A stretch of DNA of 61,214 bases. Source: Pseudanabaena frigida. GTDB taxonomy: Bacteria > Cyanobacteriota > Cyanobacteriia > Pseudanabaenales > Pseudanabaenaceae. The stretch lies in contig QBML01000033.1 in NCBI GenBank assembly GCA_003242085.1, forward strand, positions 1-61,214, read 5' to 3'. This document shows positions 16,632-24,989 of the stretch, in pieces. The notes below the pieces were generated by a model. The model was given only the letters and a program-made list of their open reading frames with translations. It was not told the DNA's origin and ran no database searches. The translations under genes were made by a program, and so were the position numbers. Each line of letters starts with the position of its first letter. The first letter of the stretch is position 1.

Positions 16632-16990
16632 GGCGATCTTTATTACTGTGAGCCATGATTTCTTGGTGATCGCATCAACAATTCATCTCCTGAAAGCGAT
16701 CGCTATTACTGTGAGTCGTGATTTCTAGGCGATCGCTTTAACGATATATTTTCTAAAGCGTTGCTGAAGGCGATGGCTACTACTATGAGCCGTGATTTTT
16801 AGGCGATCGCTTTAACGATATATTTTCTATAGGTTTGCTGAAGGCGATCGCTAGTGCTGTGAGTCGTGATTTTTAGGCGATCGCATTAACAATCTATCTT
16901 CTAAAGGCGATCGCTAGTGCTGTGAGTCGTGATTTTTAGGCGATCGCCTCAATTATCTATCTACTAAAGGTTTGTTGAGGGCGATCTCTG
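16632..16990. repeat. Tandem array of repeat family A (five units)
   Basis: Five head-to-tail units of about 63-85 bases. Consensus: GGCGATCGCTANTNCTGTGA, GTCGTGATTTNTAGGCGATC, GC, NNTNAACNATNTATNTNCTA, AAG. Units differ by a few substitutions, and some have an insert with GGTTTGCTGAA. Each unit has HIP1 near both ends. Single or double copies occur at 7144, 7908, 9530, 10948, 20131, 24990 and 26570. No gene lies in 16632-17069. Confidence 0.8.
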
Positions 16991-17069
16991 ATTATTGGAG
17001 TATCTCTGGGATTGAAAACCTCTTGATGATTCAATCAGAATATTTCAATGTAAATGTTGTACTAAAAAT

Positions 17070-17564
17070 ATGTTCTCATACCAAGTTCGAGATTTGACTG
17101 CTGAAGATGAATCGATAGTGTGGACGATGCTGATGTATGCAGCCCATGAAAGTTCGATTGAAGCTGTTCAAAAACAGCCTTATCTTTGCCGCTATGCAGA
17201 GGATTGGGGAAGAGAAGGCGATATGGGTTCTGTTGCATTTGCAGACAACAAACCAATTGGGGCAGTTTGGCTGCGGTTATGGTCGGGAAGCGATCGCGGC
17301 TTTGGTTATATTGATGCGTCTATTCCAGAACTAGCAATGGCTGTTTTACCAGAATATCGGGGTAAAGGAGTTGGTAGCAAATTGTTGAAGGCTATTTTAG
17401 AAAAAGCTCAAGGTTTATTTCCTGCGATATGTCTCAATGTTCGCGAGGATAATCCAGTCGTGAGATTATACGAACGGATAGGATTTGTTAGGGTTGAAGG
17501 CAGCAAAATTGTAAATCGTGTTGGTGGAGTCTCGTTTAATATGATGTATAGCAACCACAAATAG
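17070..17564 (+). CDS. GNAT-family N-acetyltransferase
   Basis: A 164-residue GNAT acetyltransferase. The acetyl-CoA-binding motif A is clear: MAVLPEYRGKGVGSKLLKAI (R-G-x-G-x-G/S), followed by motif B, NPVVRLYERIGFVRV. Preceding strands (GSVAFADNKPIGAVWLRLWS) complete the fold. Substrate unknown. ATG at 17070. A decayed hairpin of family C begins at its stop codon. Confidence 0.9.
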   Translation: MFSYQVRDLTAEDESIVWTMLMYAAHESSIEAVQKQPYLCRYAEDWGREGDMGSVAFADNKPIGAVWLRLWSGSDRGFGYIDASIPELAMAVLPEYRGKGVGSKLLKAILEKAQGLFPAICLNVREDNPVVRLYERIGFVRVEGSKIVNRVGGVSFNMMYSNHK

Positions 17565-17591
17565 AGGCAGCGCTTCGCGCCATCTCTATTT
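17559..17591 (+). terminator. Imperfect hairpin overlapping GNAT stop (family C relic)
   Basis: Arms AAATAGAGGCAGCGC and GCGCCATCTCTATTT around TTC, 12 of 15 pairs. It has the GCGC-TTC-GCGC head of the perfect hairpins found later in the window. Confidence 0.55.
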
Positions 17592-17633
17592 GCGATCTAA
17601 TTTGATAGCGATCGCTATCAAATTAGATCGCAA
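17590..17633. repeat. 44-bp perfect palindrome centred on HIP1
   Basis: TTGCGATCTAATTTGATAGC precedes GATC and the exact mirror complement follows. Every base pairs and the centre is GCGATCGC. It lies between the GNAT gene and ada. Confidence 0.8.
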
Positions 17634-17711
17634 GAATTAGATATTTACTTTCGAGTCTGGTGGCTTAGGATATCAAAGTATTGACAATGGTATTTAGTAA
17701 TATATTCAGCC

Positions 17712-18770
17712 ATGACGCAATTTACCACGATAGATCGAAGATGGGAGGCGGTTGTCGCAAACAATCCGCAAGCTGACGGAGCTTTCTTTTATGCAGTTAA
17801 AACCACGGGTATTTATTGCCGTCCGACTTGTAAATCTCGAATGCCAAAACCTTGTAACGTGAAGTTTTTCGCGACTATTACTGAGGCTGAAACCGCAGGC
17901 TTTCGCCCCTGTAAGCGATGTCAACCCAATAGCGAATCACCACAGGCGGAACGAGAACAACTAATTGCTAATATTTGCAAAACTATCGAAACATCTGAAG
18001 AACAGCTTTCTTTAAATGAGTTGGCTCAGATGGCTGGCTTAAGCCCATATCATTTTCAGCGTGTGTTCAAGCAGATTGTAGGAGTGACTCCTAAAGACTA
18101 TGCAAAGGGAGAACGGGCAAAACGTCTGCGCGATCGCTTGCAGCAAGACAGCTCGATTACCACCACACTATATGCAGCAGGTTATGAATCCAGTAGTGGC
18201 TTTTATGCGGAAGCTAACAACATATTAGGTATGAAACCCAACGAATACAAAAGAGGTGCAATGAACCAGCAAATTCGATTTGCAGTTGAGATGACGAACT
18301 TAGGATGGGTAATGGTTGCTGGAACTGAAATAGGGATTTGCGCGATCGCCTTAGGCGACAATCCAGATGAATTAGCGAGCGAAATTCATAGGCGGTTTCC
18401 ACAAGCAGAGTTTTGTGATACCGATCTGACATTTCAGCAATGGGTTGCCGATGTAGTCTCAATGATCGAAATGCCCAAGCGCAGCTTGAATTTGCCGCTT
18501 GATATTCAGGGTACTGCTTTTCAACAACAGGTATGGCAATTATTACGGACTATTCCTGTGGGAAGTACCTTAAGCTATCAACAAGTTGCCACTCAAATTG
18601 GGAAACCCAAAGCGGTTCGAGCAGTTGCTTCAGCATGTGCGGCAAATAAACTAGCGATCGCAATTCCCTGTCATCGAGTTATAGGTAGTAATGGTTCTCT
18701 CAGTGGCTATCGATGGGGAGTGGAACGCAAACAAGCTCTATTGGAACTAGAAAAGTTAGAGAATTTATGA
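17712..18770 (+). CDS. ada: Ada: methyl phosphotriester/O6-methylguanine methyltransferase and regulator
   Basis: A 352-residue bifunctional Ada protein. Residues 10-75 are the zinc domain with four cysteines (C36, C40, C67, C70; GIYCRPTC...FRPCKRCQ); by homology the first accepts methyl groups from phosphotriesters. An AraC-type helix-turn-helix follows (LSLNELAQMAGLSPYHFQRV; FKQIVGVTPKDY). The C-terminal methyltransferase has the active-site IPCHRVIGSNGSLSGYRWG. Methylation of the N-terminal domain should make it an activator of its own operon. It heads a translationally coupled operon with a 2OG oxygenase and AlkA. Confidence 0.95.
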   Translation: MTQFTTIDRRWEAVVANNPQADGAFFYAVKTTGIYCRPTCKSRMPKPCNVKFFATITEAETAGFRPCKRCQPNSESPQAEREQLIANICKTIETSEEQLSLNELAQMAGLSPYHFQRVFKQIVGVTPKDYAKGERAKRLRDRLQQDSSITTTLYAAGYESSSGFYAEANNILGMKPNEYKRGAMNQQIRFAVEMTNLGWVMVAGTEIGICAIALGDNPDELASEIHRRFPQAEFCDTDLTFQQWVADVVSMIEMPKRSLNLPLDIQGTAFQQQVWQLLRTIPVGSTLSYQQVATQIGKPKAVRAVASACAANKLAIAIPCHRVIGSNGSLSGYRWGVERKQALLELEKLENL

Positions 18771-19495
18771 AAAATAGTACCGCATCTATTCAAGCGATAG
18801 CCGATCGCGTGGAAGCATTACCTTGGCAAAGAATCTATTCTGATCTGGAACATCATGGTTTTGCGATAACTGATCGACTTTTTGATGTTGATGAATGTCA
18901 AAAATTGATTGGGATGTATACCGATAGCAGCTTATTTCGCAAGCAAGTGATCATGCAAGATCACAGTTATGGAAGGGGAGAATATCAATACTTTGCCTAT
19001 CCACTGCCTGAGATCGTTTATTCTTTGAGGCAATCAATGTATTCGCAATTAGTGGCGATCGCCAATCAATGGCATACATCCCTGAAGCGATCGATATTTC
19101 CCGCAACCTTATCCGAATTTTCCAAATCCTGTCATATGGGAGGACAGACGAAACCCACTGCCCTTTTGTTGAAATATGAAGCTGAAGACTATAACTGCTT
19201 GCATCAAGACCTTTATGGTGAACTAACTTTTCCACTGCAAGTAGCGATTCTACTGAGCGATCCAGATCGAGACTTTGCGGGTGGTGAGTTCGTTTTAACG
19301 GAACAAAGGGTACGCAAGCAATCTAAAGTAGAAGTTGTTAGATTGCAACAAGGTCAAGCAGTAATTTTTGCTGTCAATCATAAGCCTGTGCCAAGCAAGC
19401 GTGGTATTTCCCGCGTTAACATAAAGCACGGAGTTAGTCGCATTCTCTCAGGACAAAGATTTTGTCTGGGTGTAATCTTTCACGATGCAAAATGA
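18767..19495 (+). CDS. 2OG-Fe(II) oxygenase of the alkylation-repair operon
   Basis: A 242-residue Fe(II)/2-oxoglutarate dioxygenase. The iron-binding triad is visible as HQDLYG (His and Asp) and the distal HGVSRILSG; the downstream Arg fits the 2OG-binding role. It resembles the prolyl-4-hydroxylase-like/DUF2086 group rather than classical AlkB, yet its place between ada and alkA points to repair of alkylation damage. ATG at 18767 overlaps the ada stop (ATGA), and its own stop overlaps the alkA start in the same manner. Confidence 0.85.
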   Translation: MKNSTASIQAIADRVEALPWQRIYSDLEHHGFAITDRLFDVDECQKLIGMYTDSSLFRKQVIMQDHSYGRGEYQYFAYPLPEIVYSLRQSMYSQLVAIANQWHTSLKRSIFPATLSEFSKSCHMGGQTKPTALLLKYEAEDYNCLHQDLYGELTFPLQVAILLSDPDRDFAGGEFVLTEQRVRKQSKVEVVRLQQGQAVIFAVNHKPVPSKRGISRVNIKHGVSRILSGQRFCLGVIFHDAK

Positions 19496-20115
19496 TGATG
19501 GACTTAATAAAACCAGAGCGACATTTCCGCAATGCGATCGCCCAACTTTATCGACTAGATCGAGATTTTCAGCAAATCGAAACTGTCGCTGGGGATTTAG
19601 AAATAAGAAGTTACGAACTCACCTTTGCTGCTCTGGTTCGGATTATTATCGGACAACAGCTTTCTACTAAAGCTGCTAATTCCATCTTTTTTAGACTCAG
19701 TGAGTCGATGGAGATTTCGCCAACAAATATTGTGGCTTGCTCTGAAGAGGAATTACGAAACTTGGGGTTAAGCCGTTCTAAGGTTGCTTGCTGTCAAAGT
19801 TTGGCAATTGCAATTTTGGAAGAACAAATCAACCTAGAATCTTTTGATCGTCTCTCAGATGAAGCGATCGCTTCCCAACTCCTCCAAATCAAAGGTATTG
19901 GCAAATGGACGGTAGAGATATTTTTACTATTTTGTCTGCATCGGCTAGATGTCTTTCCCGCAAACGATTTGGCACTTCAAGTGGCTTATCAAAAATTAAA
20001 GAACCTTAGCGATCGCCCAACTGCCAAGGAACTTATTACTTTGATTGCACCTCTAGCGCCTTACCGTGGCGTTGTTGCCCATTTACTCTGGCATTACTAC
20101 CGTTATCTCCATTGA
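19492..20115 (+). CDS. alkA: DNA-3-methyladenine glycosylase II-like (AlkA)
   Basis: A 207-residue compact AlkA-type glycosylase without the N-terminal TBP-like domain of E. coli AlkA. The helix-hairpin-helix reads LLQIKGIGKWTVEIFLLFCL, followed by the catalytic Asp in VFPANDLALQ. It removes 3-methyladenine and related bases. Start chosen as the first of three tandem ATG codons at 19492, overlapping the upstream TGA. It is the third gene of the ada operon. Confidence 0.9.
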   Translation: MMMDLIKPERHFRNAIAQLYRLDRDFQQIETVAGDLEIRSYELTFAALVRIIIGQQLSTKAANSIFFRLSESMEISPTNIVACSEEELRNLGLSRSKVACCQSLAIAILEEQINLESFDRLSDEAIASQLLQIKGIGKWTVEIFLLFCLHRLDVFPANDLALQVAYQKLKNLSDRPTAKELITLIAPLAPYRGVVAHLLWHYYRYLH

Positions 20116-20130
20116 TCTATTTTTAGTGGG

Positions 20131-20335
20131 CGATCGCATCAACAATCTATCTCCTAAAAGCGATCGCTATGACTGTGGGTTGGAATTAATAGGCGATCGC
20201 TTCTAAATTATTTGTCTTTGCGATCGCCAATAGCTTCCCGAAACTAAACAACAAAGTTAAACATTTTTGCTTGCTTAAACTTGGGTAAAAATAGTCAACC
20301 TTAAAGGTCTTACCGATTTTCGACGTTAGATGTTT
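20131..20335. repeat. Repeat family A copy followed by family B copy
   Basis: Family A (20131-20212) is followed by family B (about 20213-20335): TTTGCGATCGCCAATAGCTT, CCGAAACTAAACAAC, then CATTTTTGCTTGCTTAAACT, AAAAATAGTCAACCTTAAAG. It ends beside the stop of the SnoaL-like gene at 20338. Confidence 0.65.
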
Positions 20336-20337
20336 TC

Positions 20338-20721
20338 TCAATACATTGGATTGCCATTCTTCGTTTCATCTGGCACTTCCTGTATCGAGTCCCAATGCTC
20401 GACAATCTTTCCATTTTCGTCGAAGCGAAAGAAATCCATCGTCACGTAATCTTTGTCACCAGGCCATTTTTGATGCGTATGAAGCGCAACCAAATCACCT
20501 TCCGCTACTGCTCGCACAAATTCGATATCTTTTCCAGGGTAGTCTTTCGCCATCTCGTTGAAGTACTCAATGAAAGCCGTCTTTCCGTCACCGACTAACG
20601 GATTGTGCTGTATATATTCAGCCCCTACATACAGGTTTACAGCTTTGGCTGGATCGCCCAGATAAGCTGTGCGATAAAACTCAATTGCGTTCTTTTTGTT
20701 CGCTTCTATATCGTGGTTCAT
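20338..20721 (-). CDS. SnoaL-like polyketide-cyclase-family protein
   Basis: A 127-residue NTF2-fold protein of the SnoaL type: KKNAIEFYRTAYLGDPAKAV, then VGAEYIQHNPLVGDGKTAFI, VALHTHQKWP and MDFFRFDENGKIVEHWDSIQ. The YIQHNP and EHWD phrases are typical of this group, which includes aldol-cyclase-like enzymes and many unknowns. It is a lone gene with family-B repeat at its 3' end. Confidence 0.9.
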   Translation of the reverse strand: MNHDIEANKKNAIEFYRTAYLGDPAKAVNLYVGAEYIQHNPLVGDGKTAFIEYFNEMAKDYPGKDIEFVRAVAEGDLVALHTHQKWPGDKDYVTMDFFRFDENGKIVEHWDSIQEVPDETKNGNPMY

Positions 20722-21062
20722 GTCTGTTCACCCTTAAGATCAGTTAGTCATCATACACCTAGCTACTTAATTGAGCGGCAACTGATCGCCTTTCAAATCA
20801 GCGCAAAATCTCTAATATTATCTGCTCGGATGATATGTTATGCCCCGATCGCTTAATTATTATTTATCCATGCGATCGCCAATAACTTCTCTGAACTCAT
20901 CAAAGAAACATTTTGGGCTGCCCAATCTCGGCTAAAAACTGACTAACTTAACGGATGTATCGTTTTCCGTTGAGCATCAGCCAGCATTTTTCTTATCACC
21001 TCTAAAATCTTTCATAAGTCCGCTCCAACATAGTTATTAGCCTGCAATCCATATACAACAGT
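20722..21062. repeat. Spacer with repeat family B copy
   Basis: The spacer of about 340 bases carries a family-B copy at 20870-20980 (GCGATCGCCAATAACTTCTC ... CTAAAAACTGACTAACTTAA). The copy ends with a hairpin (ACTTAACGGA and TCCGTTGAGC, 10-base loop, 20950-20979). It lies 3' of the minus-strand gene at 21063. No gene seen. Confidence 0.6.
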
Positions 21063-21524
21063 TCAAATTGGTTTCCTTCGTTGCGATTTATACCAGTTGT
21101 GAGCTTTATTAACTTGCTCCGCCCAGAACCTTAAGACAGTATCTTCCTTTGTGTCAGGCAATGCATTTAGCCACTCCATCCAATCAAAGAAAATCTTACT
21201 TGGCTTATATTCGGCACGATTTACTACAAGTGCATTTGCCATAAAGCCATGCTCACAATAGCTACGGCATGAAATTTGTCCTAAAAAATCACCAATAATA
21301 CGTCTATCTAATCCTGTCCAGCCTGAGGTATTCATGTAATATGCACCTCCTTGACCAACATTAGGTAAATGAAATTCAATACCTTTGACCAAGTCAGAGT
21401 ATGTTATTAGGCTTAAATTTTTACCAGTTTCCGCGATTCGTTTTTCTAGTTCTGCATACGCAATAGGATCTTGTGGAGCGTAAGTCCATCGACATTCAGC
21501 CAATTTTTTAGCAACTTCATCCAA
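21063..21524 (-). CDS. Unknown protein, possibly 5'-truncated
   Basis: A 153-residue protein that I do not recognise. Aromatic-rich, with GGAYYMNTSGWTGLDRRIIG and SCRSYCEHGFMANALVVNRA as the most conserved-looking parts. There is no ATG near the start; the frame begins at TTG (21524) just after an in-frame stop, so either TTG is used or the 5' end is lost. Family-B repeat lies 3'. Confidence 0.5.
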   Translation of the reverse strand: MDEVAKKLAECRWTYAPQDPIAYAELEKRIAETGKNLSLITYSDLVKGIEFHLPNVGQGGAYYMNTSGWTGLDRRIIGDFLGQISCRSYCEHGFMANALVVNRAEYKPSKIFFDWMEWLNALPDTKEDTVLRFWAEQVNKAHNWYKSQRRKPI

Positions 21525-21822
21525 CTTTTTGCATCCTCACAATTTAGTATCTTGCAGATTGAGCGATAGTCCTGATTACAAAATAAATATTCCATAACTC
21601 GTTAGATAAAGCAACCAAAAAGCACAATAACAAGATTTCTGCGGAATAGCTTACTTGAACAGAATTTTATCTAGCAAAATATAACTTAGCAACTTGTGTT
21701 AGTGGAACTTAACCCACAAATAATTAGCATTAAGTTGAATCTTGGTAGCTTAACATTGCATTAACGTCCCTACAAGATCGTTGATCTCACTAGAGGTAAA
21801 GTTTTGCGGTATGCGATCGCCA

Positions 21823-21885
21823 TTAATGACCAGTTTCAATATTTGGAACGAGGTTGCCATCTTCCATATAGACAATGCGATCGCC
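21823..21885 (-). pseudogene. devA: devA remnant (last 20 codons of ABC ATPase)
   Basis: After the devC stop the minus strand reads GDRIVYMEDGNLVPNIETGH and TAA. DRIVYMEDG is the C-terminal signature of DevA-type ABC ATPases, where it follows the H-loop. Everything before it (Walker A, signature, Walker B) is absent. The join to the devC stop falls exactly on GGCGATCGC, so a deletion between two HIP1 sites is the simplest explanation. Confidence 0.8.
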
Positions 21886-23058
21886 TTAGAAAATATCAGC
21901 AGGATCGGCGGTTTGGATTTTTCGCATAGCGATCGCTCCCGAAACAGTACACATAACTACGGTCATCACAAAGACAGAAGTGGCGCGTTCTAGAGTCATT
22001 TTTATCGGTAACATCGTGGCGGCGTAGGTAACTTGATAGAGTCCGATAGAAAGTAAGAGACTAGGCAGAAACCCCAGACAAGCCAACAAAAGAGCTTCTT
22101 GGAAAAGGATACTCAAAAGATAGCGATCGCTATAACCCATTGCCTTGAGAGTGGCATATTCCGCAAGGTGATCGGAGACATCGGAATAGAGAATCTGATA
22201 GACAATCACGATACCGACAATAAATCCCATAGCCACACCCAACCCAAAAATGAAGCCGATACTGGTTCCCGTTTCCCAATAGCTTTTTTCGACACCTGCC
22301 CATTCTTCGGTAGTCAGCACGCGCAGATCTCCAGATAGTAGGTTAGCGAGTTCCCTTTTGACTTGCTGCACGTCGGTTCCTTCTTTTAGATGTATTAATC
22401 CCATCTCAATGCGATCGCTGCGTCGGTCTGGAAATAAACGTAAAAAAGTCGCATCACTAGTGATGATATTGCCATCCGCCGCAAAGGAAGAACCAACCTC
22501 AAACAGTCCGCTTACTTGCACTAATTTATTGTTGAGTTGAGCTTCTAATTCTCCATTTTGCATAAACATATTCGCCACATCGCCATATTCGGGACGACCA
22601 GCACGATCAAAGAGAACGCGATCGAGTTGTTGAATCTGCGGGATTTGTTGGGCGGGATCGGGTAGGTTGACACTAGGATTACCCGCATCAACTCCCCAAA
22701 TGAGAATCGCTCGATTTTGACGAGTTTCGGGGTTACGCCATTGACCCGCAACGGAAATATAAAGTGGAGAAACGGATTTAACTTGAGGATGGGCGAGGGT
22801 TTGGTAAAGGCGATCGCGTTGAAAACTAGGTGTGGAGATGAGGGTCTGGAACTGAGTACTAGCGATCGCTAAATCTGCTTGAATTAGTTCTCGATAGGGC
22901 TTCATCGCCGAATCATAGAGCGCTCCTTCAAATCCCAACTGCACGAACATCAAGATATCGGCAAAGGCAATACCTGATAGCGCCACGACAAAGCGAACTT
23001 TATTGTGAGTCAGTTGCAGCCAAGCAAGGGGAATTTTTTTGAATAGTTTATGCAGCAT
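21886..23058 (-). CDS. devC: DevC-type ABC exporter permease
   Basis: A 390-residue permease of the DevC/MacB type: N-terminal MLHKLFKKIPLAWLQLTHNK then a first membrane helix (FVVALSGIAFADILMFVQLG), a large periplasmic domain, and three C-terminal helices (GFIFGLGVAMGFIVGIVIVY; ALLLACLGFLPSLLLSIGLY; SVFVMTVVMCTVSGAIAMRK). Start ATG at 23058, with GGAGGA just upstream, rather than the longer frame. It works with DevB and an ATPase; the adjacent devA is deleted, so an ATPase from elsewhere would be needed. Confidence 0.9.
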   Translation of the reverse strand: MLHKLFKKIPLAWLQLTHNKVRFVVALSGIAFADILMFVQLGFEGALYDSAMKPYRELIQADLAIASTQFQTLISTPSFQRDRLYQTLAHPQVKSVSPLYISVAGQWRNPETRQNRAILIWGVDAGNPSVNLPDPAQQIPQIQQLDRVLFDRAGRPEYGDVANMFMQNGELEAQLNNKLVQVSGLFEVGSSFAADGNIITSDATFLRLFPDRRSDRIEMGLIHLKEGTDVQQVKRELANLLSGDLRVLTTEEWAGVEKSYWETGTSIGFIFGLGVAMGFIVGIVIVYQILYSDVSDHLAEYATLKAMGYSDRYLLSILFQEALLLACLGFLPSLLLSIGLYQVTYAATMLPIKMTLERATSVFVMTVVMCTVSGAIAMRKIQTADPADIF

Positions 23059-23092
23059 AGATCCTCCTGATATTAAACTTGAGGCGATCGCC

Positions 23093-24274
23093 TTAATTTG
23101 TAGATGAAAGTTGAATCTTGCCTTGAACTTGTAAATTTGTAAAAGCAGCAACGCGGCGGCTATCCTCTGGACTTAAACGCACCTTGACTTCAATGACGCG
23201 GCGATCAAGATTCTCTCCTGCTTGGTTTGTTGCTTGGCGCTGACGCTCTACTTGCAAGCCAACTTGCGAAACAATCCCTTTCACTTCGCCTTGAAATGCT
23301 TGTCCTGTAATCGTCGCAGATTGTCCGACTTTGACGCGATCGATCTCCGTTTGATAGACTTCCAGCACCGCCACCATGCGATCGGTTGCACCTAATTCGA
23401 CGATGCCATTATTGCTAACCTTTTCCCCTAATCGCGTGCGAATTTTGAGGATTTGTCCATCCATAGGAGCGCGAATATAGGCTTGAGCAAGGTTCGTCTC
23501 CGCCCGTTTGAGAGCGGCGATGGCGCTGTCTACTTCTCTAGCTTTGGTGGCAATATCGACAGGGCGCACTTCGGCAATGCGATCGCGAGTACTAGTTGCT
23601 TCAAGAACTTGGGCTTGGAGGGTATTGGCAAGGCGATCGCGATTGCTCAGAGCTTCCTGTAACTGAGCGCGAGTTGTTTCCGCAGTCAGACGTTTAGTAT
23701 CTAAAACCGAAGCAGAAATTGCACCTTGGGCATAAAGTTGTTGAAAACGAGCCAACTCTGTCTCCGCAGTGCGAACTTCCGATTGCCATCGGGAAATCGT
23801 CGCAGACTGAGCTGCATCGCCACCGCGCAAATCTGCTTGCAATCGCACGATGGTTGCCTCTTGCGCTTGGATTTCCGATTGTTTTGCGCCAGCCCTAACC
23901 CTTGCGAATTCTGCTTGGGCAATCTCCACCTGTGCCTTGGCTTGTACAACTTCATCGGCAAAGCGATCGCTAGCATCTAGTACGGCAATAATTTGCCCTG
24001 CTTTCACCCGATCGCCGACTTGGACGCGCAACTCTTTTAAGCGATCGCCTTCTAGCGCAACAGGAGCCGCTAAACGCATGACTTCTCCTTCTGGTTCCAA
24101 TCGACCTAGTGCCGTTACGGGCAGAGGTACACTAGAGATCGCGGGAGTATTATTTGTAGTATTTGGCTTACTAGAAGAGAGAACGCTATAAATAGAAATT
24201 CCTGTAGCTAGAGTCGCAAGGAAAATGCCCCCAAGCCAAAGATGGCGGGAGTTAAAGAAAGATTGAGATGTCAT
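23093..24274 (-). CDS. devB: DevB-type HlyD-family membrane fusion protein
   Basis: A 393-residue periplasmic adaptor: N-terminal membrane anchor (LGGIFLATLATGISIYSVLS), lipoyl half-motifs (LGRLEPEGEVMRLAAPV; LRVQVGDRVKAGQIIAVLD), a long coiled coil (residues about 115-255) and the second lipoyl half (LAQAYIRAPMDGQILKIRTR), then a beta-barrel (VAVLEVYQTEIDRVKVGQSA). In heterocystous strains DevBCA exports glycolipids; here the cargo is unknown. It is in an operon with the tetR gene upstream and devC downstream. Confidence 0.92.
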   Translation of the reverse strand: MTSQSFFNSRHLWLGGIFLATLATGISIYSVLSSSKPNTTNNTPAISSVPLPVTALGRLEPEGEVMRLAAPVALEGDRLKELRVQVGDRVKAGQIIAVLDASDRFADEVVQAKAQVEIAQAEFARVRAGAKQSEIQAQEATIVRLQADLRGGDAAQSATISRWQSEVRTAETELARFQQLYAQGAISASVLDTKRLTAETTRAQLQEALSNRDRLANTLQAQVLEATSTRDRIAEVRPVDIATKAREVDSAIAALKRAETNLAQAYIRAPMDGQILKIRTRLGEKVSNNGIVELGATDRMVAVLEVYQTEIDRVKVGQSATITGQAFQGEVKGIVSQVGLQVERQRQATNQAGENLDRRVIEVKVRLSPEDSRRVAAFTNLQVQGKIQLSSTN

Positions 24275-24310
24275 ATTTTACTAATCCATTTCAAAGAAAT
24301 TTAGCAAGCT

Positions 24311-24883
24311 TCAGTCATCGCTAGTCATGCGAATTAGTTCGGCAATTACCTGCGATCGCTCCTCGTCAGAAATGCAGTTAAGCCCTAATAACTGATTCCA
24401 AGAAAGTCCATCCGCAGCTAAGAGAATTACCCCTGCCTTGAGCGGAGCAATCCCACAATTGCAGGCTTGTTGATGCCACCGAGTAGCAGCTTCTTGGTAT
24501 GGTTGGAGGAGTTTACTATCCTTCGCGACAGCCGCTAATAATCCAGATTGAATTGCGGCATTCTGGCGATCGAATATATCTCCAGCCCTGATGTAAGCCC
24601 GTAACCAAGCACCTTTGACGGTGAGATCGCCTTCGCGAGTGAGTTCTATCTCTAATAATTGCTCGAACTCGGCGATCAGGTTTGCGACCATGCTCGTCAG
24701 TAGAGATTCTTTATTAGGGAAATGATAGAGCAATCCGCCTTTGCTTACGCCTGCTTCTTTGGCAACTGCATCAAGGGTCAAAGCGTCAGCCCCAAAGCGC
24801 AAAACGACTTCACCTGCCGCATTGAGCAGTGATTCTCGCGTCGCCGATCGCGATCGCTTGCCAACTTCTAAAGCCTCTGCCAT
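24311..24883 (-). CDS. TetR/AcrR-family repressor of the devBC operon
   Basis: A 190-residue TetR-family protein. The N-terminal helix-turn-helix (RESLLNAAGEVVLRFGADAL; TLDAVAKEAGVSKGGLLYHF; PNKESLL) is followed by a ligand-binding domain of the TetR_C type. Its own promoter contains a matching palindromic operator, so it should be autoregulated and control devBC, which starts 36 bases downstream. The effector is unknown, perhaps the exported compound. Confidence 0.92.
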   Translation of the reverse strand: MAEALEVGKRSRSATRESLLNAAGEVVLRFGADALTLDAVAKEAGVSKGGLLYHFPNKESLLTSMVANLIAEFEQLLEIELTREGDLTVKGAWLRAYIRAGDIFDRQNAAIQSGLLAAVAKDSKLLQPYQEAATRWHQQACNCGIAPLKAGVILLAADGLSWNQLLGLNCISDEERSQVIAELIRMTSDD

Positions 24884-24936
24884 AACCTTTTGCCCGAATA
24901 CTAAAAAATTAAGACAATGGACTTGCCTTGAAAGTA

Positions 24937-24965
24937 ACTATACCGTCCAGACGGTTTAGTGTCAA
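24937..24965 (-). promoter_or_regulatory. Sigma-70 promoter with embedded TetR operator
   Basis: On the minus strand TTGACA (24960-24965) and TATAGT (24937-24942) are separated by exactly 17 bases. The spacer and -10 edge carry the palindrome ACCGTC-CA-GACGGT (24942-24955), a typical TetR-family operator. Binding would block RNA polymerase directly. The TetR start codon lies 54 bases downstream of the -10 box. Confidence 0.85.
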
Positions 24966-24989
24966 CTAGTGGATTAAATTTTTTGATTA

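Noticed and set aside
16632-16990. CRISPR array
   Set aside because: Five regularly spaced units looked array-like, but the units are similar throughout with no unique spacers, and no cas genes are near.
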